Source: an uncultured Oscillospiraceae bacterium
GTDB lineage: Bacteria > Bacillota > Clostridia > Oscillospirales > Oscillospiraceae
DNA: 22,118 bases
Direction of reading: 5' to 3'
NCBI GenBank assembly: GCA_910579595.1
Contig: CAJTVM010000047.1
Span: 1-22,118, forward strand
A program made the position numbers and the translations under genes. Shown piece after piece: positions 13,699-22,063 of this stretch (positions are counted from its first letter, which is position 1; every line of letters begins with the position of its first letter). The notes under the pieces are model-generated. The model was not told the origin of the DNA. It ran no database searches and saw only the letters and a list, made by a program, of their open reading frames with translations.

Positions 13699-16119
13699 AT
13701 GAGGATCCAACATAATATTATGGCGATGTCCGCGTATCGCAACTACACCAACAATGTCTCCGCGATGAAGAAGAACCTGGAGAAGCTCTCCTCCGGCTAC
13801 AAGATCAACCGCGCCGGTGACGACGCCGCCGGTCTGGCCATTTCCGAGAAGATGCGCGCCCAGATCACCGGCCTGGAGACCGCCCAGAAGAACGCCAAGG
13901 ACGGCATCAGCCTGGTGCAGACCGCCGAGGGCGCTCTGACCGAGGTTCACGATATGCTCAACCGTATGGTGGAGCTGGCCACCCAGTCCGCCAACGGCAC
14001 CTACAGTGATCTGACTGACCGTGAGCAGCTTCAGAAGGAGATCGTTCAGCTGCGGGACGAGATCGACCGCATTTCCAAGGCGTCCAACTTCAATGGTATC
14101 CAGCTGCTGGACGGTTCCATGAGCGAGGGCGGACAGGGCACCTCCGTGGCCGGTATCGACCGCATCATTGACGCGGTGCTGGGCGCGGGCGAGGACCCCG
14201 TGGTCAACACCGGTGTCAAGACCATCCTGGACGGCGGCGAAAATGCCAGCAAGGCCACCAAGTTCGATGTGGACTTCACCGGCCTGACCGCCGCCAAGGG
14301 CGAGGGCACTCCCGCTGGCGCTGCCACCTATACGCCGGCTGCTACTGGCGTGCCTGCTGGCGTGACCGCCACGGTGGACGCCGATACGGCTACCGCTGGT
14401 GATGTCAAGGTAGAAGTTAAGACGGCTACCGCTGCTGCCGCCACTGTTGCTGGCGCTGACGCGCTTCAGGGCGCAACCTTCGGCTACGCGGACAACGGCG
14501 CGGCTGGCAACTTTACTATCAAATTTATTGCCAGTGATACGGCCACTAGCGGCACTTGGGATGATACTACCAAAACATTGACCGTCGCACTTGATAAGAC
14601 CGGTGGTGCTGGCGGCACGTACGACGCAGCTGCTTTAAAGACCGCCATTAACGGCCTTACCGTTGCTGGCGCACCCGATCTCACTAAAGTGAATATCACC
14701 GGAGCGCTTAATACTGATCTTGATGCCTCTGGCGGCGGTAATGCCGCCCTCGGTTCTGTCACCATGACTGGCGGCAAGGATGCAGGCTTTGACGTTGTTT
14801 TGACCTCTGGCGCCGGGACGTATACTGAAAATGTTGCGACCGCTGACTGGACTGGCACCGTCAATATCACTGGCGACAAGGGTGTATCTGTCGCTATCGA
14901 CACCGCACAGTCTGCCGGCGCTTTCGCTGCGGCTACGGTCGGCACTGTTGCCGCCGGCGCCGCCGCCGTTCCCGGTGCGGACAGCTCCATTACCTTCAAG
15001 ATCGGCAACACTGAGCTGGTCACAGACGTGACCGTTACTGCCGCTGCTGCTGACGGCAAGGCTACCGCCACCGAGATTGCCACTGCGGTTTTTGGTGCTT
15101 TGGCCGATGCCAATGCTACCAAGATCGGCAACAACACCTACAAGGTAACCGACAACGGCAACGGCAAGCTGACCTTTGAACTGACCGATGATCCCACCGC
15201 CACCAACATCCAGGGCAACTATGACTGGGACGTGTCCATGAAGGACGCCACCGGCGCGTTCGCGGGCAACCACACCGCCGGTACCGTGGTCACTCAGCAG
15301 GGCCAGGTGGGCGCGGCTGGCTCCAAGGCCAACACCGTGTTCAACATGACCACCGGCGACCTGAAGGACGGCACCAAGATCACCATCGACGGCAAGACCG
15401 TCACCCTTGCTGTTGGCGCCGACAGCAAGATCGCCACCAAGAAGGAAGACGGCACCGCCGCTGACGGCGTCATCGATCTGACCAGCCTGGATCCCAGCAA
15501 GGCGGGCGGCTTGGTCGCCGCTGACCTGAACTACGCCCTGGGCAAGATCTCCGAGGGCTTCAAGGACGGCACCACCAACTTCATCGTAGGCGTCAACGAC
15601 AAGTCCAATGGCGATACCAACATCGGTCTCACCGTCCACAAGAAGGATGCCTCCACTCAGACCTATGACACCAAGGAGAAGCTGGCCGAGGTATTCAGCA
15701 TTGAGACCCCGGGCACCGGCAAGGCCCTGACCCTCCAGATTGGCGACACCGCTGATGATTACAACCAGCTGAAGGTGGACATCAAGGCCTGCGATTCCAA
15801 GTCCCTGGGCCTGGATAAGATTGATATCTCCAAGCAGGAGAATGCGCAGGACGCCATTACTGCTATCAAGAACGCCATCAACCAGGTGTCCGATGTGCGC
15901 GGCGGTCTGGGCGCGACCCAGAACCGTCTGGATCACACCATCAACAACCTGTCCGTCATGACCGAGAACATCCAGGACGCCGAGAGCACCATCCGCGACG
16001 TGGACGTGGCCGAGGAAATGATGGCCTACACCAAGAACAACATCCTGATCCAGTCCGCCCAGGCCATGCTGGCCCAGGCCAACCAGGTTCCTCAGGGCGT
16101 TCTCCAGCTGCTGGGCTAA
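13699..16119 (+). CDS. fliC: Flagellin with a very large variable central domain
   Basis: The product of 806 residues starts at MRIQHNIMAMSAYRNYTNN, behind GAGAGGAAG. Residues 1-140 are the flagellin N-terminal D0/D1 domain (KKNLEKLSSGYKINRAGDDAAGLAISEKMRAQ...), and the last ~85 residues are the C-terminal domain (QNRLDHTINNLSVMTENIQDAES... to VPQGVLQLLG). The TLR5-contact region is conserved in form (NRMVELA and RDEIDRI). The middle ~580 residues are Ala/Gly/Thr/Asp-rich surface-domain sequence, making this about twice the usual length of 270-500. The central stretch at about 14390-14960 uses GCT, ACT, GAT and rare TTA codons, unlike the strongly biased flanks, suggesting later acquisition or recombination. 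It is probably the output gene of the invertase/TldR/CsrA module. Confidence 0.96.
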   Translation: MRIQHNIMAMSAYRNYTNNVSAMKKNLEKLSSGYKINRAGDDAAGLAISEKMRAQITGLETAQKNAKDGISLVQTAEGALTEVHDMLNRMVELATQSANGTYSDLTDREQLQKEIVQLRDEIDRISKASNFNGIQLLDGSMSEGGQGTSVAGIDRIIDAVLGAGEDPVVNTGVKTILDGGENASKATKFDVDFTGLTAAKGEGTPAGAATYTPAATGVPAGVTATVDADTATAGDVKVEVKTATAAAATVAGADALQGATFGYADNGAAGNFTIKFIASDTATSGTWDDTTKTLTVALDKTGGAGGTYDAAALKTAINGLTVAGAPDLTKVNITGALNTDLDASGGGNAALGSVTMTGGKDAGFDVVLTSGAGTYTENVATADWTGTVNITGDKGVSVAIDTAQSAGAFAAATVGTVAAGAAAVPGADSSITFKIGNTELVTDVTVTAAAADGKATATEIATAVFGALADANATKIGNNTYKVTDNGNGKLTFELTDDPTATNIQGNYDWDVSMKDATGAFAGNHTAGTVVTQQGQVGAAGSKANTVFNMTTGDLKDGTKITIDGKTVTLAVGADSKIATKKEDGTAADGVIDLTSLDPSKAGGLVAADLNYALGKISEGFKDGTTNFIVGVNDKSNGDTNIGLTVHKKDASTQTYDTKEKLAEVFSIETPGTGKALTLQIGDTADDYNQLKVDIKACDSKSLGLDKIDISKQENAQDAITAIKNAINQVSDVRGGLGATQNRLDHTINNLSVMTENIQDAESTIRDVDVAEEMMAYTKNNILIQSAQAMLAQANQVPQGVLQLLG

Positions 16120-16262
16120 GCGCGACGATAGCCGCATAGCGGCACGGGTTTTGCCAGCGGTCCGGCCACACGGCCAATCGGAGCGTGATAATGCCGTGCG
16201 TCGCGAACAGGCGAGGCGTGAGTGCGCCGCCTGAGTTCATTCTTGGCAAAATCGCATAACCT
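16120..16262 (+). other. Long flagellin 3' untranslated region
   Basis: 143 bp separate the flagellin stop from its terminator. The stretch is rich in short GC-rich inverted repeats (GCCGCATAGCGGC near 16130, GGCGAGGCG...CGCC near 16212). I see no gene; it may stabilise the flagellin mRNA or hold a small RNA, which is speculation. Confidence 0.35.
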
Positions 16263-16294
16263 AACGGGGACGGGCGCAAGCCCGTCCCCGTTTT
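16263..16294 (+). terminator. Flagellin terminator
   Basis: AACGGGGACGGG (16263-16274) pairs perfectly with CCCGTCCCCGTT (16281-16292) around a CGCAAG loop and runs into TTTT. This strong Rho-independent terminator ends the flagellin transcription unit. Confidence 0.92.
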
Positions 16295-16417
16295 CCTCTG
16301 CAACGGACGAAAGTGCACATAATGTATACAATCACATATTCCCTTTCCGCCCCGGCCCGCTTAAAATAATGGCAGATGAAGAGATATCCATCAACAAAGA
16401 TTGAGGGAGGCCGCAAC

Positions 16418-17533
16418 ATGGCAGAGATACAAAAAGCCCTGCACGAGGCGCTGGAAGCCTTCGACTTCGGCGCGCCTGTGGTCGGCGCAATCCGCTTTGG
16501 CCAGGGACACATCAACGACACCTTTGTGGTGCACACCCAGCCGGAAAACCTGTGCTGCCGCCGGTTCATACTCCAACGCATGAGCCCTGCCGCCTTCAAG
16601 CGGCCCGACCAGCTCATGGAGAACATCATCGGCGTCACCGACTACCTGGGCCGGGAGATTGAAAAGGCCGGCGGGGATCGGGGCCGGGAGGCGCTGGAGG
16701 TCATCCGCCCCCGCAATGGCAAGCCCTACTTCGTGGATTCCGAGGGGGGCGCGTGGCGGCTGTACCCCTTTGTGGAGCACACCATCTGCTACCAGTCGGC
16801 GGAAACGCCGGAGCTGTTCGCGGCCTCGGGGCGGGCCTTTGGCCGGTTCCAGCGGCTGCTGCGGGACTACCCGGCGGACACCCTGTACGAGACGATTCCC
16901 AACTTCCACAATACCGAGGACCGCCTTGCCAAGCTGAAAGCCGCCGTGGCGGCGGATAAACTGGGCCGCGCAGCCCTGTGCCAGCCTGAGATCAAATTCA
17001 TGCTGGACCGGGAAGCGGACTGCTCGGTGGCGCTGGACGCCATGCGCTCGGGGAAGCTGCCCCTGCGGGTGACCCACAACGACACCAAGCTGAACAACGT
17101 CCTTATGGACGACAAGACCGGCGAGGGCGTATGCATCATTGATCTGGACACCGTCATGCCCGGCCTGTCCATCAACGATTTTGGCGACTCCATCCGGTTT
17201 GGGGCCAACCACAGCGCCGAGGACGAGACGGATCTAAGCAAGGTAAACCTGGACGTGGGCCTGTTCGAGGTCTACGCCAAGGCGTTCCTGGACGGCGCGG
17301 GAGGCGCTCTCACCGATGAGGAAATCACCTATCTCCCCTGGGGGGCCAAGCTGATGACGCTGGAATGCGGCATCCGTTTCTTGACGGACTACCTGGTAGG
17401 GGACGAATATTTCCATATCGCCCGGGAGCACCACAATCTGGACCGCTGCCGCACCCAGTGCAAGCTGGTATCGGACATGGAGGCCCACTGGGACGAGCTG
17501 GAGGCCATTGTGGCCAAATACCGCAAGGGCTGA
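16418..17533 (+). CDS. APH-fold sugar kinase, N-acetylhexosamine 1-kinase (NahK)-like
   Basis: The 371-residue protein starts at MAEIQKALHEALEAF behind GAGGGAGG. It has the aminoglycoside/choline-kinase fold: an N-lobe with FGQGHINDTFVV, the catalytic Brenner loop THNDTKLNNVLMD near residue 220, and the metal-binding IIDLDTVMPGLSINDFGD near 241. 'GHINDTF' and 'LDTVMPG' are typical of the NahK group, which phosphorylates GlcNAc/GalNAc at C1. True aminoglycoside kinases differ there, so antibiotic resistance is not indicated. The neighbours are a PocR-AraC regulator and a sugar ABC transporter, supporting a role in host-glycan hexosamine use. The exact substrate is inferred. Confidence 0.82.
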   Translation: MAEIQKALHEALEAFDFGAPVVGAIRFGQGHINDTFVVHTQPENLCCRRFILQRMSPAAFKRPDQLMENIIGVTDYLGREIEKAGGDRGREALEVIRPRNGKPYFVDSEGGAWRLYPFVEHTICYQSAETPELFAASGRAFGRFQRLLRDYPADTLYETIPNFHNTEDRLAKLKAAVAADKLGRAALCQPEIKFMLDREADCSVALDAMRSGKLPLRVTHNDTKLNNVLMDDKTGEGVCIIDLDTVMPGLSINDFGDSIRFGANHSAEDETDLSKVNLDVGLFEVYAKAFLDGAGGALTDEEITYLPWGAKLMTLECGIRFLTDYLVGDEYFHIAREHHNLDRCRTQCKLVSDMEAHWDELEAIVAKYRKG

Positions 17534-17560
17534 CGCTGGTTTCTGCTTGAATATGTATTA

Positions 17561-17588
17561 CGCACACAGGGTGTACACCCTGTGTGCG
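17561..17588. promoter_or_regulatory. 28-bp perfect palindrome before the AraC-type gene
   Basis: The half-site CGCACACAGGGTGT is followed immediately by its exact reverse complement, centred on GTGTAC with no loop. It lies 28 bp after the kinase stop and 49 bp before the regulator start. It may be a cruciform/terminator-like structure or an operator; no T-run follows. Confidence 0.5.
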
Positions 17589-17637
17589 CTTCGCCGCAGG
17601 CAAAGCGCACCATCATTATTAAGGGGGTGACGCCGGA

Positions 17638-18516
17638 ATGAATCCGCTGTTCGATGAAAAGCGCCTGCGCAGTCTCATCGCCAACCTGTACGTCCTCACC
17701 GGCGTCCCCGCCAACATCCTGGACGCCCAGGGCCGGGACAACTACCTGTTTGGCGGCCATCCTCCCTTTTGCAGGCTGATTAACGACAACCCCGAGGGCC
17801 ACAGGCGCTGCGTGGAGTGCGATATGTGGAAGGTGCGGACTTACAGCGCCAGCGGGGGCTTCCAGTTCTACCGCTGCCATCTGGGGATCTGCGAGGCGCT
17901 GATGCCCCTTTACAACAGGGAAAAACCCCTTGCCTGGCTGGTTTTCGGCTGTTTTCTGGATGATTCCACCCTTGGGGACCAGTGGGAAAACACCCGCGCC
18001 ATGCTGGACTGGTGGTCCGGCGATCTGGAGGAGCTGCACCTCGCCTTTCTCCAATTCCGACAATACTCCAGTCAGGAGCTGCAAGCCTATTCCGAAACAC
18101 TGGAAGCCCTGTCCGCCTATATCCGGCTGGAAAACCTGATCCTGGACGCGGAGCAGAGCGATCTGCAAAAGCTGTCGCTGTACCTGGATCAGCACTACAT
18201 GGAAAAGCTGTCCCTGGCGGGAATCTCCAAGGCGCTGCACATCGGCCGCACCAAGCTGTGCGCTCTGGCCAAAGAGCTGTCCGGCGGGCAGACCCTGTCC
18301 CAGCTCATCGCCCAGCGCCGCATCATCGCCGCCAAACGCCTGCTGCTCCAGAGCAGCCTTCCCATCTCCGCCATCGCGGAGGAGGTGGGAATCAGCGACT
18401 ACAACTATTTTACCAAGGTATTCCGCTCCGTCACCGGCATGACGCCCAGCCGTTTCCGCAAAACCGCACGGACCGTCTCTGAGAACCAAACCCCGTTTCC
18501 TGACGGGGGACAATGA
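17638..18516 (+). CDS. AraC-family regulator with N-terminal PocR sensory domain
   Basis: The 292-residue protein starts at MNPLFDEKRLRSLIANLYVL behind AAGGGGGTG. Residues ~5-165 form a PocR-type ligand-binding domain with the typical cysteine pattern (PPFCRLI, RRCVECDMW, YRCHLGICEALMPL). Residues ~185-285 hold the double AraC helix-turn-helix (LSLAGISKALHIGRTKLCALAK and PISAIAEEVGISDYNYFTKVFRSVTGMTPSRFRK). PocR domains bind small hydrocarbon or sugar derivatives. Lying between the kinase and the transporter, it probably activates the sugar-uptake genes downstream, whose promoter has a weak -35 as expected for activator dependence. The ligand is unknown. Confidence 0.92.
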   Translation: MNPLFDEKRLRSLIANLYVLTGVPANILDAQGRDNYLFGGHPPFCRLINDNPEGHRRCVECDMWKVRTYSASGGFQFYRCHLGICEALMPLYNREKPLAWLVFGCFLDDSTLGDQWENTRAMLDWWSGDLEELHLAFLQFRQYSSQELQAYSETLEALSAYIRLENLILDAEQSDLQKLSLYLDQHYMEKLSLAGISKALHIGRTKLCALAKELSGGQTLSQLIAQRRIIAAKRLLLQSSLPISAIAEEVGISDYNYFTKVFRSVTGMTPSRFRKTARTVSENQTPFPDGGQ

Positions 18517-18526
18517 AATTTTCATT

Positions 18527-18561
18527 AAAATCGTACGAATTTTCATCTTCGTACGATTTTT
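18527..18561 (+). terminator. Terminator after the AraC-type gene
   Basis: AAAATCGTACGAA (18527-18539) pairs with TTCGTACGATTTT (18548-18560) around an 8-nt loop and continues in T residues. Confidence 0.88.
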
Positions 18562-18606
18562 CTATAAAGCGGACGCTGCCACCTATTTATTATCAGAACG
18601 TCCAAG

Positions 18607-18711
18607 TATAATTCTAATTAACAAGGCGTGTTTGTTTATTTTGCATACGCGCCTGTTCCCGTCCCCGTCTACAGACGGCAGGATGGGATACTTTGAAAAA
18701 GGAGAATGAAA
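18607..18711 (+). promoter_or_regulatory. Promoter and leader of the sugar ABC transporter
   Basis: A perfect TATAAT at 18607-18612 lies about 100 bp upstream of the binding-protein start. No TTGACA-like box is found 16-18 bp before it, suggesting an activator-dependent promoter. The leader contains a small hairpin (CCGTCT 18665-18670 / AGACGG 18673-18678) before the AAAAAGGAG ribosome site. That site favours the ATG at 18712 over the one at 18706. Confidence 0.5.
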
Positions 18712-20049
18712 ATGAAGAAAATTCTTGCAATGCTGCTGGCGCTGGCTATGGCGTTCAGTCTGATGGCCTGTGGCGGTGGCGGCGGCGCCGCCTCCAACCC
18801 CCCCGCCGAAGGCACCCCCGGCACTGAGGAGACTCAGAAGCCCGACGACAGCCAGGGCGAGCAGCCCAGCGGCGACAAGATCGACATCAACGTCATCGCC
18901 GCCGAGTACGGCCAGAACACCAAGCAGTGGTGGGCCGACTTCCAGAAGGAATTCAACGATGCCAACGGGAACATCAACCTGACCGTTGAGGTTGTCTCCT
19001 GGAACGACATCTATACCGTGGTCAACACCCGTCTGGGCGGCAACAACGCCCCCGACATCCTGAACATCGATGTGTTTGCCGACTATCAGGCTGATGACCT
19101 GCTCCTCCCCGCCCAGGACTACGTATCCGAGGAGACCTACGCCAAGTTCTATGACGCGTTCCTGGAGCAGTCCGTGGTGGACGGCACCGTGTGGGCCATT
19201 CCCGATCTGGCCTCCGCCCGCGCCATGTACTACAACGAGGACATCCTGGAGGCCGCCGGTGTGGAAGTCCCCACCACCTGGGACGAGCTGAAGGCCGCCT
19301 GCGAGGCCATCAAGGCCTATGACTCCAGCATCTACCCCTGGGGCATCGACATGACCACCGACGAAGGCCAGGCCGCTTTCGCCTACTACATCTGGAACAA
19401 CGGCAGCGACTTCACTGATGCCGATGGCAACTGGATTCTGAACGATCCGAAGAATGTGGAAGCCATTGAGTACGCCATCAGCCTGGTCAACGATGGCTAC
19501 ACCAACTCCGACCCCGCCAACGAGACCCGCTACGACCTGCAGGACCTGTTTGGCGCCGGCAAGCTGGCCATGGTCATCGGCCCCAACTCCATCCCCACCT
19601 ACATCGCCGACAACTACGCCAAGGCCAACACCCCCGAGGAGGAGCAGATCAACTATAACTTCGCCGCTATCCCCACCAACGGCGGCAACCCCTCCGTATC
19701 CGCGGGCGTTATGGATCGCTTCATGTGCTTCGACAACGACCACTCCGATGAGAAGATCGAGGCCATCAAGACCTTCTTCGACTTCTTCTATGAGGACGAG
19801 CGCTACTCCGACTGGGTGCTGATGGAAGGCTTCCTGCCCGCCACCAAGGCCGGCGGCGAGATCGTTGCCTCCTCCGATCCCAGCATGGCTCCCTGGGTTG
19901 ACATCGTGGGTTCCTGCAAGTTCTATCCCACCGCCAAGGCCGAGTGGGCCGATGTGAAGCAGGGCGTCATCAATGCCGAGCAGCAGGCCCTTCTGGGCGG
20001 CAGCGTCCAGGAGCTGCTGGACAATCTCCAGGCTGAGATCGCCGGCTAA
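18712..20049 (+). CDS. Sugar ABC transporter, lipoprotein substrate-binding protein
   Basis: The 445-residue protein has a lipoprotein signal MKKILAMLLALAMAFSLMAC with lipobox LMAC, cleaved before the Cys, followed by a Gly/Ala/Pro-rich low-complexity tether. The mature part is an extracellular solute-binding protein family 1 fold: KQWWADFQKEFNDAN, NNAPDILNID, 'AMYYNEDILEAAGVEVPTTWDEL', and 'GKLAMVIGPNSIPTYI'. It captures a sugar or oligosaccharide outside the membrane for the two permeases encoded next. Strong codon bias indicates high expression. No ATPase gene is in the window; such systems often share an MsmK-type ATPase encoded elsewhere. Confidence 0.95.
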   Translation: MKKILAMLLALAMAFSLMACGGGGGAASNPPAEGTPGTEETQKPDDSQGEQPSGDKIDINVIAAEYGQNTKQWWADFQKEFNDANGNINLTVEVVSWNDIYTVVNTRLGGNNAPDILNIDVFADYQADDLLLPAQDYVSEETYAKFYDAFLEQSVVDGTVWAIPDLASARAMYYNEDILEAAGVEVPTTWDELKAACEAIKAYDSSIYPWGIDMTTDEGQAAFAYYIWNNGSDFTDADGNWILNDPKNVEAIEYAISLVNDGYTNSDPANETRYDLQDLFGAGKLAMVIGPNSIPTYIADNYAKANTPEEEQINYNFAAIPTNGGNPSVSAGVMDRFMCFDNDHSDEKIEAIKTFFDFFYEDERYSDWVLMEGFLPATKAGGEIVASSDPSMAPWVDIVGSCKFYPTAKAEWADVKQGVINAEQQALLGGSVQELLDNLQAEIAG

Positions 20050-20080
20050 GCCGTACGCGCGCAAAAACAGAAAAGCAGCT

Positions 20081-20120
20081 GCCACGGGCCAGGCCAAGGC
20101 GGCCTGGCCCGCGGCTTCTT
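20081..20120 (+). terminator. Attenuating hairpin between binding protein and permeases
   Basis: GCC-A-CGGGCCAGGCC (20081-20095) pairs with GGCCTGGCCCG-C-GGC (20101-20115), followed by TTCTTTC. Partial terminators in this position are common in sugar ABC operons, allowing more binding protein than permease. Confidence 0.7.
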
Positions 20121-20206
20121 TCAGCCGTTTTCCAAACGCGGAAGGGTTCCGCCCTTGGAAAGCGGCCGGAGGAAGCCTAAGCGGGAGAAAATAGGGAGGT
20201 GTCCCC

Positions 20207-21145
20207 GTGAGTAAAACAACCGCACCCAAGACCGTCCCAGTCAAGACGGACGCTGGTTCCGGCAAAAGGGTGTTCCGTAAAGTCGAGCCGTACATCTGGA
20301 TCGCCCCCAGCGTCATTTTGATGGCTGTCTTTATCCTGATCCCCATCATCTCTGTGTTCCGGATGGCCTTGAACAAGGTAACCAAAACCAACCAGCTCAA
20401 AGGTTTCAACAACTTCGAAAACTTCATCAAGGTGGTCAAAACCCCCACCTTCGCCTTGGTATTGAAAAATACCCTGGTGTGGACCATCGCGGTGGTGGTG
20501 CTGTCCACCCTGCTGGGGTTCATGCTGGCCCTGGTGCTGAACAACAAGTTTCGCGGCCGGAAAATCGCCCGGGCCATCGTGGTGTTCCCTTGGGCCACCA
20601 CACTGGTCATCCAGGCCAGCGCATGGGGCTTCATTATCAACAAGGACTATGGCACCCTGAACACCCTGCTGATGAAGCTGCACATCATCAGCCAGCCGAT
20701 GAACTGGACGCCCTCGCCAGAAGCCTACTTCGCCTGGGAAATTGCCTGCGGCATTTTCGTCACCATCCCCTTTGTCACATTCTGCGTCCTGTCCGGCCTT
20801 CAGAGCATCGACAGCTCCTATTACGAGGCCGCCACGGTGGACGGGGCCACCTACTGGCAAAAGCTGTTTAAAATCACCCTGCCGCTGGTCAAATCCTCTT
20901 TGACCGTGTCCACCGTGCTGAATATCATCTATGTGTTCAACTCCTTCCCCATCATCTGGACCATGACTAAGGGTGACCCGGCCAACCGTACGGATACCCT
21001 GGTTACCTACCTGTACAAGCTGGCCTTTTATAATGGGCGGAGCGGTGAGGCGGCGGCAGTGTCTGTCATCGGCTTCCTGATCCTGTTGATCTGCGCCAGC
21101 GTCTACATGATCTATACCCTGCGGAAAGGAGATGGCGATCTATGA
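20207..21145 (+). CDS. Sugar ABC transporter permease (MalF/UgpA type)
   Basis: The 312-residue protein starts at GTG 20207 with GGGAGG upstream. It has six hydrophobic segments, the first at about residues 33-55 (IWIAPSVILMAVFILIPIIS). The permease EAA loop reads YYEAATVDGATYWQKLFKITLPL near residue 205, where it docks the ATPase. It pairs with the next gene to form the membrane channel for the sugar delivered by the preceding binding protein. The N-terminal ~25 residues are a charged cytosolic leader. Confidence 0.95.
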   Translation: MSKTTAPKTVPVKTDAGSGKRVFRKVEPYIWIAPSVILMAVFILIPIISVFRMALNKVTKTNQLKGFNNFENFIKVVKTPTFALVLKNTLVWTIAVVVLSTLLGFMLALVLNNKFRGRKIARAIVVFPWATTLVIQASAWGFIINKDYGTLNTLLMKLHIISQPMNWTPSPEAYFAWEIACGIFVTIPFVTFCVLSGLQSIDSSYYEAATVDGATYWQKLFKITLPLVKSSLTVSTVLNIIYVFNSFPIIWTMTKGDPANRTDTLVTYLYKLAFYNGRSGEAAAVSVIGFLILLICASVYMIYTLRKGDGDL

Positions 21146-22008
21146 GCAATTCCCCCGGAACCACCGTCAAAAAGCCGGTTTCCGCAAAAAAGGTCATCCT
21201 GCGGGTGCTGCTGTACTTCGTGGTGCTGGACGTGTGCGTTATCACTTTGTACCCCTATTTCGCCATGCTGTGCACCGCGCTGAAAAACCGGGTGGAGATC
21301 TTCTCCGGCAGCACGATCCTGCCCGTCACCGCCCTATGGTCCAACTTCATTGAAATCTGGAGCCGGGCGCCCATGGCGCGCTATCTGCTCAACTCCATCC
21401 TGATTGCCAGCGGCTCCACCCTCATCGCCATGGTGTGCGGCATTCCCGCCGCCTACGCCCTGGCCCGCATGAAATTCAAGGGCCAGACCGCTTTTCTGGG
21501 CTTCGTCATCGTCTCCCAGATGTTTGCCCCCGTGGTGTTGCTCATCGGCATTTACCAGGTCATGCAGGCCCTGGGCCTGACGGACAGCATCTGGGGCCTA
21601 ATCTTCATCAACGCCGCCTTCAACCAGGCGTTCACCATCTGGCTGCTGCGGGGTACCTTTATCGGCATATCCGCCGAAATGGAGCAGGCCGCCACCATTG
21701 ACGGCTGCAACCGGGTGCAGGCCATGATGCGGGTGCTGCTGCCCGTGGCCGCCCCGGGCATCGTTACCACCCTGATCTTCATCTTCATCAACGCATGGAA
21801 CGAGTACACCGTAGCCCTGTGCCTGATCGCCACCGACACCCTCAAGCCGCTGACGGTAGGCATCAACACCTTCAATGGCTACAACATGATCGAGTGGCAG
21901 TACCTGTTTGCCGCCTCCATCTTCGCCATTATCCCAGTGGTCATCCTGTTCATGTGTATTGAAAAGAACTTGGTCAGCGGCTTGGCCTCCGGCGGCGTAA
22001 AGGGCTGA
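21142..22008 (+). CDS. Sugar ABC transporter permease (MalG/UgpE type)
   Basis: The 288-residue protein overlaps the preceding gene by 4 bp (ATGA), indicating translational coupling. It has an N-terminal membrane helix (VLLYFVVLDVCVITLYPYFAM), five further helices and the EAA loop MEQAATIDGCNRVQAMMRVLLPV near residue 180. 'ARYLLNSILIASGSTLIAMV' and 'NAWNEYTVALCL' are typical of the MalG/UgpE group. The C-terminus ends in the usual 'SGLASGGVKG'. Confidence 0.96.
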   Translation: MSNSPGTTVKKPVSAKKVILRVLLYFVVLDVCVITLYPYFAMLCTALKNRVEIFSGSTILPVTALWSNFIEIWSRAPMARYLLNSILIASGSTLIAMVCGIPAAYALARMKFKGQTAFLGFVIVSQMFAPVVLLIGIYQVMQALGLTDSIWGLIFINAAFNQAFTIWLLRGTFIGISAEMEQAATIDGCNRVQAMMRVLLPVAAPGIVTTLIFIFINAWNEYTVALCLIATDTLKPLTVGINTFNGYNMIEWQYLFAASIFAIIPVVILFMCIEKNLVSGLASGGVKG

Positions 22009-22063
22009 TTTCCAAACCCGCCGCACATCTACATCAAAAACACCCCGCCCGCCGGACTATATC

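Noticed and set aside
14635..16137. 500-codon minus-strand reading frame opposite flagellin
   Set aside because: It arises from the strong codon bias of flagellin; the composition (Gly/Val/Leu/His) is that of an antisense shadow.
16418..17533. Aminoglycoside resistance phosphotransferase
   Set aside because: The fold is shared, but the motifs (GHINDTF, LDTVMPG) and the sugar-transport neighbourhood fit an NahK-like sugar kinase.
18583..20643. 686-codon minus-strand reading frame opposite the binding protein and permease
   Set aside because: It is an antisense shadow of two clear genes and crosses their terminator and promoter region.
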